64,000 bases of DNA from Flavobacterium sp. 5 (GCF_002813295.1 NZ_PHUE01000001.1:992001-1056000); one strand, 5' to 3'; numbered from the stretch's first letter, positions 16,365 through 26,928 are shown. Translations and numbers: made by a program. The notes: a model not told the origin generated them from the letters alone.

Positions 16365-19361
16365 ATGAGAAGAACCCTACTACTATTATTTTTGAGTCTG
16401 TTTTTGCCCAAAATGCATGCTCAGGATTATTTCCCAAACAGTGAAAGCGTACAAAACAAAAACAACAATTACACTGCTTTTACTAATGCCAAAATTTACA
16501 TCTCCCCTACTCAAATCATTGAAAAAGGGACATTATTAATCCAAAACGGAAAGGTTGTTGGAACTGGAGATGCGTTAACTATACCAAAAAACTCTACAGT
16601 TATTGATCTTAAGGGAAAATTTATTTATCCTTCCTTTATAGACATCTACACTAATTTTGGTATAGAAAAACCAAAAAAGAATTTCAGTGAAGACGATGGC
16701 CCTTTGTACAACACCAAAAGAGTTGGTTATTATTGGAATGAAAGCATTCGCTCTGAAATAAATGCGTATGACACTTATAAATATGACCAATCCAAAGCCG
16801 AAGAATTATTAAAAGCTGGTTTTGGAGTTGTACTCACCCATTTCCCCGATGGAATTGCCCAAGGATCTGGTGCTTTAATAGCTTTAAACAATACTGTAAG
16901 CACCAATCGTGTGGTATCAAACAAAATAAGTAACCAACTCGCTTTTACAAAAAGTGCCTTAACAAACCAAGCATACCCAACTTCATTAATGGGGAGTATG
17001 GCATTGTTACGTCAAATGTATCTGGACATGAATTGGTATAAAAACGGAAACTCAACTACCAAAGACTTATCCCTAGAAGCGATGATTGAAAATCAAAAAC
17101 TGATTCAGATTTTTGATGCAGGAGATAAATTAAACAGTCTTCGTGCTGCCAAAATAGGAAAAGAATTTGGCATCAATTATATTATAAAAGGAGCCGGAAA
17201 TGAGTTTGAAAGAATCGACGAAATCAAGAAAACTGGTTCAAAATTCATTATCCCTATCAATTTCCCTGAAGCTTATGATGTATCCAATCCATACTTAGCT
17301 AATCAAATGGAGTTAAATGATTTCCGCTTTTGGAATCAGGCACCTACAAACCTGAAAGTTTTATCAGATAACGGTATTGTATTTGCTATAACCACTGACA
17401 AATTAAAGAAGACAGAAGATTTTAGACCCAACTTATTAAAAGCTATAAAATATGGCCTGGATAAGACAAAAGCATTAGAATCTTTAACTACAATTCCTGC
17501 TTCTTTATTAGGAAAAAGCGATGAAATAGGCAGTTTGAAAAATGGAAGTCAGGCAAATTTCATCATCACTTCAGGAGAATTATTTGAAGAAAAAACTATT
17601 GTTCACGAAAATTGGGTACAGGGTGCAAAATATACAATAACCGAAATTGTTCCTAATGACATTCGCGGAAATTACGATTTGACCATTGCTAATGAAAAAT
17701 ACAAACTAAATATTGAAGGTGAGTTAGCTGAACCAAAATCTGAAATTACAACTGTTGATGCTAAAAAAGTAAATTCGAAACTAACAATAGCAAACAATTG
17801 GATAACAGCCTTAGTAAAATCGAAAGATACTATAAATCCTAACTTCACTCGATTAACTGGATTTATCGAGAATACAGCAGTACTTTCTGGGAAAGCAATC
17901 TTAGCTAATGGAAATGAAAGCATTTGGACTGCAGTAAAAACTGCTCCTTTTATTATTAAAAAAGATTCGGCAAAAGTAGATAAACCAAATCATATCATTC
18001 CGGTAACTTATCCCAACGTTGCCTTTGGGAATCTACAAAAACCAACACAACAGACTTTATTATTCAAAAATGCTACGGTTTGGACAAATGAAAAAGAGGG
18101 AATTCTTGACGAAACAGATGTGTTAATCAAAAATGGAAAGATTACCGCCATTGGGAAAAATTTATCTGATGCTTCTGCAACAACAATAGACGCAAAAGGT
18201 AAACATTTGACCTCAGGTATTATTGACGAGCATTCACATATTGCTATTTCTGCAGGTGTAAATGAGGCAGGACAAAACTCTACTGCCGAAGTAACTATCC
18301 AAGATGTAGTAAACTCTGAAGACATAAACATATATAGAGATCTAGCAGGAGGAGTTACCACTTCTCAATTATTGCACGGTTCTGCAAATCCTATTGGAGG
18401 CCGCTCGGCTATTGTGAAATGGAAATGGGGATTATCCGCAGATGAAATGCTATATAAAGACCAACCTAAATTTATCAAATTTGCTTTAGGAGAAAATGTA
18501 AAACAATCCAATTGGGGAATTGACAATCCAACCAGATTTCCTCAATCCAGAATGGGTGTAGAACAAGTTTTTACAGACTATTTTCAAAGAGCTAAAGAAT
18601 ATGAAGCTTCATGGAAAAGTTACAATGTAGGTTCTAAAAAAGACAAGAATAAAGCACCTAGGATTGACCTAGAAATGCAAGCCCTAGTTGAAATTTTAAA
18701 CAAAGAACGTTTTGTAACCTGTCATTCCTACGTACAATCCGAGATTTTAATGATGATGCAGGTGGCAGAAAAATTTAATTTTAGAATAAATACTTTTACT
18801 CATATTTTAGAAGGCTATAAAGTTGCCGATAAAATGAAAGAACACGGTGTAGGAGCTTCTACTTTTGCAGACTGGTGGGCTTATAAATTTGAAGTAAACG
18901 ATGCCATTCCTTATAATGGACCAATTCTTCACAATCAAGGAATAGTTGTAGCTTACAATTCGGATGATGCAGAAATGTCTCGACGATTAAATCAAGAAGC
19001 AGCTAAAGCCGTTAAATATGGTAATATATCTGAGGAAGAAGCTTGGAAATTTGTCACTTTAAATCCTGCCAAGTTATTGCATATCGATGATAAAATTGGA
19101 AGTATTAAAGTAGGCAAAGATGCTGATGTTGTATTATGGAACAACAACCCTCTTTCAATTTATGCCAAAGCAGAAAAAACAATCATTGAAGGTGTTGTTT
19201 ATTATGATTTGCAAAAAGATGAAGCACAACGCAACGCAAATTCCAATGAGAGAAATGAATTAATTACTCAATTATTATTGGAAAAAAACAAAGGAGCGAA
19301 TACTCAGGAGCCTAAAAAGACAGACAAAAAAGCATACCATTGTGATACTTTAGAACAATAA
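16365..19361 (+). CDS. Secreted tandem amidohydrolase-superfamily protein
   Basis: A large protein (998 residues from the ATG at 16365). That start is preferred over 16302 because it places a signal peptide, MRRTLLLLFLSLFLPKMHAQ, at the N-terminus. Two amidohydrolase-type halves follow. The second keeps the superfamily metal ligands: HSH in DEHSHIAIS, His in VTCHSYVQSE, His in NTFTHILEG, and Asp in YNSDDAEMS. In the first half the HxH position reads DIYTNFG, so that site is probably dead. Substrate unknown; relatives include imidazolonepropionase-like and peptidase-like enzymes. The next gene, 4 bases on, encodes a related protein, so they likely form an operon. Confidence 0.85.
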   Translation: MRRTLLLLFLSLFLPKMHAQDYFPNSESVQNKNNNYTAFTNAKIYISPTQIIEKGTLLIQNGKVVGTGDALTIPKNSTVIDLKGKFIYPSFIDIYTNFGIEKPKKNFSEDDGPLYNTKRVGYYWNESIRSEINAYDTYKYDQSKAEELLKAGFGVVLTHFPDGIAQGSGALIALNNTVSTNRVVSNKISNQLAFTKSALTNQAYPTSLMGSMALLRQMYLDMNWYKNGNSTTKDLSLEAMIENQKLIQIFDAGDKLNSLRAAKIGKEFGINYIIKGAGNEFERIDEIKKTGSKFIIPINFPEAYDVSNPYLANQMELNDFRFWNQAPTNLKVLSDNGIVFAITTDKLKKTEDFRPNLLKAIKYGLDKTKALESLTTIPASLLGKSDEIGSLKNGSQANFIITSGELFEEKTIVHENWVQGAKYTITEIVPNDIRGNYDLTIANEKYKLNIEGELAEPKSEITTVDAKKVNSKLTIANNWITALVKSKDTINPNFTRLTGFIENTAVLSGKAILANGNESIWTAVKTAPFIIKKDSAKVDKPNHIIPVTYPNVAFGNLQKPTQQTLLFKNATVWTNEKEGILDETDVLIKNGKITAIGKNLSDASATTIDAKGKHLTSGIIDEHSHIAISAGVNEAGQNSTAEVTIQDVVNSEDINIYRDLAGGVTTSQLLHGSANPIGGRSAIVKWKWGLSADEMLYKDQPKFIKFALGENVKQSNWGIDNPTRFPQSRMGVEQVFTDYFQRAKEYEASWKSYNVGSKKDKNKAPRIDLEMQALVEILNKERFVTCHSYVQSEILMMMQVAEKFNFRINTFTHILEGYKVADKMKEHGVGASTFADWWAYKFEVNDAIPYNGPILHNQGIVVAYNSDDAEMSRRLNQEAAKAVKYGNISEEEAWKFVTLNPAKLLHIDDKIGSIKVGKDADVVLWNNNPLSIYAKAEKTIIEGVVYYDLQKDEAQRNANSNERNELITQLLLEKNKGANTQEPKKTDKKAYHCDTLEQ

Positions 19362-19365
19362 AAAT

Positions 19366-20682
19366 ATGAAAATGACACATACAAATAAAGTGATCGTATT
19401 ATTGGTATTTCTTTTATCAGTAACTACAAAAGCACAACAAATTCCAGCATCAAAACAAACAAAATCGGTATTAATACTCAATGCAACCGCTCACTTAGGT
19501 AATGGAAAAATTATAGAAAACAGTGCAATCGGATTTAAAGATGGAAAACTAACTTTAGTTGCCGATGCGACCACTATTCGATTGGCAAAAGATGCTTATG
19601 ACACCACTATTGATGCCAGCGGAAAACACGTATATCCAGGATTTATCGCACCCAACTCTTCTTTAGGACTGGTAGAAATTGATGCTGTGAAATCAACAGA
19701 TGATGAAGATGAAATTGGCAAGTTCAATCCTCACATACGAAGTATTATTGCTTACAATTCCGAATCAAAGGTGATAGAAACCGTTCGCCCAAATGGAATC
19801 TTACTCGCTCAAATTACTCCAAGAGGAGGAGGACGTATTTCTGGCACTTCATCGATCGTTCAACTGGATGCATGGAGTTGGAAAGATGCTATTTTAAAAG
19901 AAAATGATGGAATACATTTGGAATTTCCTTCTAGTTTCAAAAAAAGCGGTAGTTGGTTTGAACCTGGAAACATTGAACCAAATAAAGATTATAAAACTCA
20001 AATAGAAGAGATTAATGCTTTTTTATCTAATGCCAAAGCTTATAATTTAGATACAGCAAAAGAGAAAAACCTAATTCTGGAAGCAACAAAAGGATTGTTT
20101 GACGGTACACAAACTTTGTTCATTCATGCTGATGAAGAAAAACAAATTATAGATGCCATACAATCTGCAAAAAGTAATGGAATTTCCAAAATAGTTATTG
20201 TAGGAGGATATGATGCCTATAAAACTAGTGATTTACTTCTAAAGAACAACATTAGTGTTCTTTTAAGACGTGTTCATGATATGCCAGAAAAAGCAGATAA
20301 TGATACTGATTTACCATATAAATTAGCCAAAATATTGACGGATAAAGGAATTTTGGTTGGTTTAGAAAATAGTGGCGATAACGAAAGAATGAATACTAGA
20401 AATTTACCTTTCCTTGCTGGTACTTGCGCCGCCTATGGTTTGGATAAAGAAACAGCCTTACAATTAATAACATCCAATACGGCAAAAATTTTAGGAATTG
20501 ATTCTTTCTGTGGGACTTTGGAATTAGGTAAAGATGCTACTTTATTCATTTCAGAAGGAGATGCATTAGACATGAGAACTAATAAATTAACGCAAGCATT
20601 CATTCAGGGAAGAACAATCAGTTTAGAAACACATCAAAGTGATTTAAATAAAAAATTCAAGGCAAAATACAATCAATTGTAA
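19366..20682 (+). CDS. Secreted amidohydrolase-superfamily protein with degenerate metal site
   Basis: A 438-residue protein with a signal peptide (hydrophobic residues 8-20, then KAQQ). It has the composite beta-sandwich ends of amidohydrolases (DASGKHVYPGFIAP near residue 80, LGIDSFCGTLELGKDATLFI near 375). The expected HxH is replaced by APNSSLG, and later ligands are incomplete apart from an aspartate region near GLENSGDNERM. It may be an inactive partner of the neighbouring 998-residue protein, whose stop is 4 bases upstream. The family call is fairly sure; the function is unknown. Confidence 0.78.
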   Translation: MKMTHTNKVIVLLVFLLSVTTKAQQIPASKQTKSVLILNATAHLGNGKIIENSAIGFKDGKLTLVADATTIRLAKDAYDTTIDASGKHVYPGFIAPNSSLGLVEIDAVKSTDDEDEIGKFNPHIRSIIAYNSESKVIETVRPNGILLAQITPRGGGRISGTSSIVQLDAWSWKDAILKENDGIHLEFPSSFKKSGSWFEPGNIEPNKDYKTQIEEINAFLSNAKAYNLDTAKEKNLILEATKGLFDGTQTLFIHADEEKQIIDAIQSAKSNGISKIVIVGGYDAYKTSDLLLKNNISVLLRRVHDMPEKADNDTDLPYKLAKILTDKGILVGLENSGDNERMNTRNLPFLAGTCAAYGLDKETALQLITSNTAKILGIDSFCGTLELGKDATLFISEGDALDMRTNKLTQAFIQGRTISLETHQSDLNKKFKAKYNQL

Positions 20683-20715
20683 TTGAATTTTAAAATAAAT
20701 TAAACCAACCAACTT

Positions 20716-22476
20716 ATGAAAAAAGCATTTACCAAACTTGTTCTTGTTTTTATCACTATTGCTCTCGTTAGCTGCAATTCAAATAAAAAAGAAAGTAACG
20801 ACACTACAGACAAAAGTTTTGCAACTTTTGAAACTAATTTTTTAGATGCTTATTGGAAACAATACCCTTCTGCCTCTATAGGAGTAGGTTATGGCAAATA
20901 TTACGACAAATTAATTATTCCTAATGCTGCTACTTTTGCTAATAACGTTTCTTTTTCAAAAAAATGGTTAGCCGATCTAGAAGCTTTGGACTATGATCAA
21001 CTCAGTGATAATAATAAAATCAGTAATAATATCATCAAAAATCAGTTGAAAAGCGATATTTGGTATACTACCGTTTTTAAACAACAAGAATGGGATGCTT
21101 CTGTCTACAATATTAGTGGTTCTTGCGATTACATCATTAACCAACCTTATGCACCATTAGACGAGCGTTTGAAAATACTAACCAAGTTTTTAGAAAACTC
21201 TGATGTTTATTACAAAGCAGCACTGGCGAATTTAAAACAACCAACCAAAGAACATTTGGAAATGGCTATCAACCAAAACAAAGGTGGTTTAGGAGTATTT
21301 GGAAAATCACTTACTGATTCTATTGCTGCTTCTCATTTGTCTGCAACCGAAAAAGAAAGTTTGCAAAAAAACATCATCAAAGCAACTACTGCCATGAATG
21401 ACTACGTGAGCGGTTTAGAAAAAATTGATGCCGACAAGGGTTTTAAATTCAAAGATTACCGCATCGGTAAAAAACTTTTTGCCGAAAAATTTAAATATGA
21501 CTTAGCTACAGATTTTACTCCAGAGCAGATTTATGCCAAAGCAGTTACTGACAAAAAATTCTATCATAACAAAATGTATGTCACAGCAAGTAAGGTATGG
21601 ACAAAGTATTATCCAACCCAAGCCAAGCCAAAAGATAGTTTAGAAGTAATTCGAATGGTCTTGAGTAAAATACAACTCAATCACCCTACTCCAGCGAATT
21701 TCTACAAATCCCTCAAAAACCAGGTGACTCAGTTGAAAAAGTTTATCATTGAAAAAGATTTATTCGATTTTGATACTATTTCACCACCAATTAAAGTGCG
21801 ATACATGCCGGAATATGCTAGAGGTTTTGCTTTAGCTAATGCTGAATTTATCCCGCCTTACCAAAAAAAGGGTACTACTTATTTCAACATTGATGACCTC
21901 ACTCAATACTCACCAGCTAAGGCGGAAAGTGCTTTGCGTGAAACAAATTCTTATTCTTCGCAAATATTATCCATTCACGAGGCGGTTCCAGGACATTGTT
22001 TACAAGGAATTTACAACAATAAAAAATCTCCGGATGTATTGCGTTCTGTTTTCCAAAATGGCGCCATGATTGAAGGCTGGGCAGTATATTGTGAAAAGAT
22101 GATGATTGACGAAGGCTGGGGTAATCATGAGCCCGAAATAGAATTAGCATTGGGAGTTTGGAAACTTCGCGAATTAGCGAATACTATCATCGATTATGAT
22201 ATTCAATGTTTGAACAAACCAAAAGAAGACATCGTAAATCTATTATCAAAAGAATGTTTCCAAACTGATCAACAGGTTGAGGAAAAATATCATCGCGCAA
22301 CGGTTTCACAAGTACAGCTTTGCTCTTATTATAGTGGTGCAACAGCCATTCAACAGCTTAGGGATGATTATCAAAAGAAAATGGGAGACAAATACAGTTT
22401 AAAAGATTTTCACGAGAAGTTTTTAAGTTTTGGTAGTTCGCCTGTAAAATATATTCGTGAACGAATGTTACAGTAA
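20716..22476 (+). CDS. DUF885 family lipoprotein, putative metallopeptidase
   Basis: A 586-residue protein whose N-terminus ends in the lipobox LVSC (Cys20), so it is probably anchored to the outer membrane. The C-terminal half contains HEAVPGHCLQ (about residues 419-428). This is the characteristic motif of the DUF885 family, in which two histidines and a downstream glutamate (IEGWAVYCE) resemble a zinc peptidase site. The substrate is unknown. It lies 33 bases after the amidohydrolase pair, suggesting a three-gene operon for extracytoplasmic peptide or amide breakdown. That link is inferred. Confidence 0.85.
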   Translation: MKKAFTKLVLVFITIALVSCNSNKKESNDTTDKSFATFETNFLDAYWKQYPSASIGVGYGKYYDKLIIPNAATFANNVSFSKKWLADLEALDYDQLSDNNKISNNIIKNQLKSDIWYTTVFKQQEWDASVYNISGSCDYIINQPYAPLDERLKILTKFLENSDVYYKAALANLKQPTKEHLEMAINQNKGGLGVFGKSLTDSIAASHLSATEKESLQKNIIKATTAMNDYVSGLEKIDADKGFKFKDYRIGKKLFAEKFKYDLATDFTPEQIYAKAVTDKKFYHNKMYVTASKVWTKYYPTQAKPKDSLEVIRMVLSKIQLNHPTPANFYKSLKNQVTQLKKFIIEKDLFDFDTISPPIKVRYMPEYARGFALANAEFIPPYQKKGTTYFNIDDLTQYSPAKAESALRETNSYSSQILSIHEAVPGHCLQGIYNNKKSPDVLRSVFQNGAMIEGWAVYCEKMMIDEGWGNHEPEIELALGVWKLRELANTIIDYDIQCLNKPKEDIVNLLSKECFQTDQQVEEKYHRATVSQVQLCSYYSGATAIQQLRDDYQKKMGDKYSLKDFHEKFLSFGSSPVKYIRERMLQ

Positions 22477-22852
22477 CAATTAAACACAGTTATTGCAGAA
22501 CCAATTAACTCCATCTCTCGCGGAGGTCTCATTAAATCGATTTTTTAGTAGCAAATTCAATGCTAAAATAAACTCTTTAATAATCTTGCAAACTTTATGT
22601 TCTAGTTTACAAAGAATTGCCAAAAGTGCTAAATTATATAAATTGCATAATACGCTTTCTTTGTAAACTTGACATATTTTCAGAATACATTCTACTGTTT
22701 AATACCTCGTAACATTAAAAAACATTTGTATATTTGCCAACGCAAAATCCAAAAGGCAAATATAAAATGTAAAAAACAATTTCTTTCAGACAAATAAAGA
22801 TGATATTCCACAAGTTGGTTTACTTCATTGTTTCATCCTCAAAAGAAAGAAT
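22477..22852. other. Intergenic region before the broken ABC-F gene
   Basis: About 375 bases without a gene. A TATATTTG match to the -7 consensus lies at 22729-22736, roughly 117 bases before the ABC-F ATG. That gives an unusually long leader, where ABC-F genes sometimes carry attenuators, but I see no convincing leader peptide or terminator hairpin. Confidence 0.4.
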
Positions 22853-24439
22853 ATGTTTATTTTACAAAACGTGTCTTATACACATCCCAACAAAGAATTA
22901 CTGTTTAGCGGCCTCAACTTTACCGTAAACCCTCAAGACAAAATTGCATTAATCGGCAACAATGGTGCTGGAAAATCAACCTTATTAAAAATCATTGCAA
23001 AAGATTTGCAACCTTCAAATGGACACCTACACGTTGATTCTGAACCTTATTATGTACCTCAGATTTTCGGCCAGTATAATCATCTGACGATTGCACAAGC
23101 GTTAGGTATTGAAGACAAACTAAATGCCTTAAAGGAAATTTTGAACGGAAATGTTTCGGAAGAAAACTTTGATTCATTAAATGATGATTGGACAATTGAA
23201 GACCGCTGTAAAGAAGCCTTAAAATATTGGTAATTAAACAATTTAGACTTAACTCAAAAATTAGAAACACTAAGCGGTGGTCAAAAAACAAAAGTTTTCC
23301 TTGCCTGCATTTCCATTCATCAACCTGAATTAATTTTATTGGACGAACCAAGCAATCATTTGGATATTTCTAGCAGACAACTTTTATATAATTTTATTCA
23401 ATCAACAAAAAGCACCTTAATTATTGTTAGTCATGATCGAAAACTATTAAACCTTTTGGGGAAAGTTTGCGAATTGAATAAACATGAAATTAAAGTGTAT
23501 GGAGGTAATTATGATTTTTATACTGAACAGAAGCAGATAGAAAGCAACGCTTTGAACCAAGACATTCTAAACAGAGAAAAAGCTTTGCAAAAAGCCAAAG
23601 AAAAAGAACGGGAGACATTGGAACGTCAACAAAAATTAGACAGTCGTGGAAAAGGAAAACAAGAGAAATCAGGAGTTTCCCGTATAATGATGAATACTTT
23701 GCGAAACAATGCCGAAAACAGTACATCAAAAACAAAAAGTGTTCACGCTGAAAAAATAAGTGGTATTTCTCAGAAATTACAAGAGTTACGGACAACTTTG
23801 CCAGATATAGATAAAATGAAATTTGGCTTTGACAATTCTTCGTTGCATAAAGGAAAAATTTTGTTTACTGCAAAGGATATTAATTTTAGCTACAACAGAC
23901 AAAATCTTTGGAAAGACAATTTAAACTTTCAAATTACAAGTGGCGAACGCATAGCCTTGAAAGGACAAAATGGTTCAGGTAAAACAACTTTAATAAAATT
24001 AATTTTAGGAAGTTTAGCACCGCAATCAGGAACAATTTCTAAAACTGAAAATAAAGCGGTTTATATCGATCAGGATTATTCTTTACTTGACAACAAATTG
24101 AAAATTTACGAACAAGCCCAGCAATTCAATACTTCGGCTTTACAAGAGCATGATATAAAAATGAGACTCAACCGTTATTTGTTTACCAAAGATGATTGGG
24201 ACAAATCATGCAGTGTATTAAGTGGTGGCGAAAGAATGCGCTTAATCCTTTGTTGTCTAACCATTAATAGCCAATCGCCTGATATTATTATTTTGGACGA
24301 ACCAACAAATAATTTAGATATTCAGAATATAGAAATAGTAACAACGGCCATCAACGAATATAAAGGAACTTTAATTGTCGTTTCGCATGATGAAACATTT
24401 TTGGAACAAATAAATATTGAACATACAATTGAGCTGTGA
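22853..24439 (+). pseudogene. ABC-F family ATPase interrupted by one in-frame stop
   Basis: The frame encodes two fused ABC domains without membrane segments, as in ABC-F ribosome-protection or translation factors. Domain 1 has the Walker A GNNGAGKST at about residue 36, signature LSGGQ and Walker B LILLDEPSNHLD. A charged linker (KEKERETLERQQK) follows. Domain 2 has GQNGSGKTT, LSGGE and IIILDEPTNNLD. Codon 127 (23231-23233) is TAA, after EALKYW. The same frame then reads on without other damage for 402 codons, with no frameshift. Walker A and the signature of domain 1 are thus separated, so the product should be dead unless the stop is read through. Whether it was an antibiotic-resistance or a housekeeping type cannot be told. 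Confidence 0.85.
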
Positions 24440-24550
24440 ACTGCAAAACAATAACATATACATTTTGAATCATTTGCAGTGTTTTCCATAAAATTGAATT
24501 ACTATTTTCTTTAACTTCGTTCTAGTTGAAATAACCTTTAATGTTAGAAA

Positions 24551-24940
24551 ATGAAAACCGAAATACAAGCATATAACGATAAGCAAACTCCCGTTGATAA
24601 AGAAATTTGTGACCAACTTGCCTTGACAATTAACAATGAGCTAACAGAAGCAGAAAACAAAATTTGGCACGCAATTCCTGTTTGGTTTTTAGATGGTAAT
24701 CCGATTGTTGGTTATGGTAAACTAAAAGACAGTGTTAGGCTTTTATTTTGGAGCGGTGAAACATTTGAAGAAGAAAAACTTCAGAAAGAAGGAAAGTTTA
24801 AAGCGGCTGATATTCGCTATACATCCACTGATCAAATTAACTCAACAGACTTAACTCGTTGGCTCAAAAAATCAAGAGAAATTCAATGGGACTATAAAAA
24901 CATAGTAAAACGCAAAGGACAACTTGAACGTTTAAAATAA
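24551..24940 (+). CDS. DUF1801 domain protein
   Basis: A 129-residue cytoplasmic protein of the DUF1801 (YdhG-like) family, recognisable from the NKIWHAIPVWFLDGNPIVGYG segment at about 37-57, the LLFWSGE stretch and the C-terminal IVKRKGQLERLK. The molecular function of the family is not known. It lies 111 bases after the broken ABC-F gene. Between them ACTGCAAA (24440-24447) and TTTGCAGT (24473-24480) form a weak hairpin. Confidence 0.75.
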   Translation: MKTEIQAYNDKQTPVDKEICDQLALTINNELTEAENKIWHAIPVWFLDGNPIVGYGKLKDSVRLLFWSGETFEEEKLQKEGKFKAADIRYTSTDQINSTDLTRWLKKSREIQWDYKNIVKRKGQLERLK

Positions 24941-25027
24941 GAAATTAGCAACATTGTAAATTCTATAAATAACCTTTATTTACGCAAATCTGATTAAAAT
25001 TTCAAATTGTTATTACAATCCAATCTT

Positions 25028-25486
25028 TTAAATTGGTAAGACCGTTGTGCTCTTCACTTCTGAAATAATAAAAAAACTATTTATAAGAGATACTTCAGGT
25101 AAAATAGACAATTTCATTTGATGAAAATGATGGTAACTTTCCATATCAGGTAGCACAATTTTAAGCATATAATCAAAGCTTCCTGAAACAAAATTACATT
25201 CTACCACTTCAGGTAAATTCAAAATAGCCTGATTGAAACTATCCGAAATATCGAAAGTTTGCTTTACTAATGTCACTTGACAATAAACCGTGAGGTTTTT
25301 ACCTAGTTTTTTTTTGTTTAAAATAGAAACATATCGCTCTATAATACCCTCTTTTTCAAGACGTTTCACCCGATCATGAACAGGAGTTAGGGAGAGATTT
25401 ATGCTATTCGAAATGTCTTTTAAAGTCAAATGAGCATCTTCTTGAAGAAGGCGCAATATTTTTCTGTCAATTTCATCTAAATTCAT
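25028..25486 (-). CDS. Lrp/AsnC family transcriptional regulator
   Basis: A 152-residue regulator starting MNLDEIDRKILRLLQEDA at 25486. A longer frame with hydrophobic residues upstream does not fit the family. The N-terminal winged helix-turn-helix (LKDISNSINLSLTPVHDRVKRLEKEGII) is followed by the RAM ligand-binding domain (VVECNFVSGSFDYMLKIVLPDM). It is divergent from the alanine dehydrogenase gene, 211 bases apart. An Lrp-like protein beside ald commonly senses an amino acid such as alanine and controls ald. Here that is inferred from position only. Confidence 0.92.
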   Translation of the reverse strand: MNLDEIDRKILRLLQEDAHLTLKDISNSINLSLTPVHDRVKRLEKEGIIERYVSILNKKKLGKNLTVYCQVTLVKQTFDISDSFNQAILNLPEVVECNFVSGSFDYMLKIVLPDMESYHHFHQMKLSILPEVSLINSFFIISEVKSTTVLPI

Positions 25487-25653
25487 AACAAAAAAGGAGT
25501 TAAAACAATTAAAAAATAACAATTAAATCCGATTAATTTTCTCTTTTCAAACAAAAAAAAGAACAAATAAAGAATTATTTTATGCTAAATTACTAAATAA
25601 AAACAAAATTTTCTTTTTTTTATTTACAATAAACAAAAAATTTCTTTATCCCC

Positions 25654-25661
25654 TAAATTTG
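25654..25661 (+). promoter_or_regulatory. Putative -7 element for ald
   Basis: TAAATTTG matches TAnnTTTG, 36 bases upstream of the ald ATG. The very AT-rich 25487-25697 spacer probably also holds Lrp-type binding sites, but I cannot define them. Confidence 0.45.
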
Positions 25662-25697
25662 TAACACAATATAAATCAATCACAAAATACAACAGTT

Positions 25698-26822
25698 ATG
25701 ATAATCGGTGTACCAAAAGAAATCAAGAATAACGAAAATCGTGTTGCTCTTACTCCAGCAGGTGTTGCTGAAATGAAAAAAAATGGCCATAGTGTTTATG
25801 TTCAAGCAACTGCAGGTGAAGGAAGTGGTTTTGCTGATGCAGAATATGCTGAAGCAGGAGCTGTAATCTTAGCTACTATTGAAGAAGTGTATAGTATTGC
25901 TGATATGATCATCAAAGTAAAAGAACCAATCGCATCTGAATACAATTTAATTAAAAAAGATCAATTACTTTTCACCTATTTTCACTTTGCTTCATCAGAG
26001 CCACTAACTCATGCTATGATTGAGCGTCAAGCTATTTGTTTAGCTTATGAAACTGTTGAAAAAACAGACCGTAGCTTACCATTATTAGTTCCAATGTCTG
26101 AGGTTGCAGGTCGTATGTCAATTCAGGAAGGTGCTAAATACTTAGAGAAACCACTAAAAGGAAGAGGAATTCTTCTTGGAGGTGTTCCTGGTGTTCCTCC
26201 TGCAAAAGTATTAGTTCTTGGTGGTGGAATCGTAGGAACTCAAGCTGCAAAAATGGCTGCAGGTCTGGGAGCTCAAGTAACTATTATGGATGTGAGTTTA
26301 CCACGTTTACGTCAATTGGATGATATTATGCCAGCTAACGTTACGACTCAAATGTCAAATAATTACAATATTAAAAAAGCAATTACTGAATCCGATTTAG
26401 TTATTGGAGCTGTATTAATCCCAGGAGCAAAAGCACCACACTTAATTACTCGTGATATGCTAAAATCTATGCGTCCAGGAACTGTTCTTGTTGACGTAGC
26501 AGTTGACCAAGGAGGTTGTATCGAGACTTGTACTCCTACAACTCACGAAAACCCAACTTTTATCATTGATGATATTGTACATTACTGTGTGGCTAATATG
26601 CCAGGAGCAGTTCCATACACATCTACACTAGCACTTACAAATGCTACTTTACCTTATGCTGTACAATTGGCAAACAAAGGATGGCAAAAAGCTTGTGCAG
26701 AAAATGAAGAATTAAAAAAAGGATTAAATATTGCCAACGGAAAAATCCTTTACAAAGGAGTAGCCGAAGCTTGGAATCTTCCTTTTAATGAAGAATTGGT
26801 ATTAGAAAACACTGTTTGCTAA
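25698..26822 (+). CDS. ald: Alanine dehydrogenase
   Basis: NAD-dependent oxidative deamination of L-alanine to pyruvate and ammonium, or the reverse. The 374-residue protein has the family start MIIGVPKEIKNNENRVALTP, the pyruvate-binding region KVKEP (about 75-79) with the catalytic His in FTYFHFASSE, and the NAD motif LGGGIVGTQAAKMAAGLGA at about 174-192. The closing region includes MPGAVPYTSTLALTNATLPY. Length is normal. It is divergent from an Lrp-type regulator and convergent with an amino acid permease, sharing a terminator with it. The set suggests uptake and catabolism of alanine or similar amino acids. Confidence 0.96.
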   Translation: MIIGVPKEIKNNENRVALTPAGVAEMKKNGHSVYVQATAGEGSGFADAEYAEAGAVILATIEEVYSIADMIIKVKEPIASEYNLIKKDQLLFTYFHFASSEPLTHAMIERQAICLAYETVEKTDRSLPLLVPMSEVAGRMSIQEGAKYLEKPLKGRGILLGGVPGVPPAKVLVLGGGIVGTQAAKMAAGLGAQVTIMDVSLPRLRQLDDIMPANVTTQMSNNYNIKKAITESDLVIGAVLIPGAKAPHLITRDMLKSMRPGTVLVDVAVDQGGCIETCTPTTHENPTFIIDDIVHYCVANMPGAVPYTSTLALTNATLPYAVQLANKGWQKACAENEELKKGLNIANGKILYKGVAEAWNLPFNEELVLENTVC

Positions 26823-26848
26823 TATTAAATAAGTGCTTACTACACTAG

Positions 26849-26886
26849 AAAAACCCGTTTTGACATCAAAACGGGTTTTCTGTTTT
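26849..26886. terminator. Terminator shared by ald and the convergent permease
   Basis: AAAACCCGTTTT (26850-26861) pairs perfectly with AAAACGGGTTTT (26868-26879). An A run lies on the left, and a pyrimidine/T-rich end on the right. Confidence 0.9.
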
Positions 26887-26928
26887 TATAAATAAACTAA
26901 TTTAATGTAAGATTAAAACTGATTAAAG

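Noticed and set aside
23339-24439. Second half of the ABC-F frame as a separate gene
   Set aside because: It would need a TTG start in the middle of Walker B (LLDEP). It is in the same frame as 22853 and is simply the continuation after the nonsense codon.
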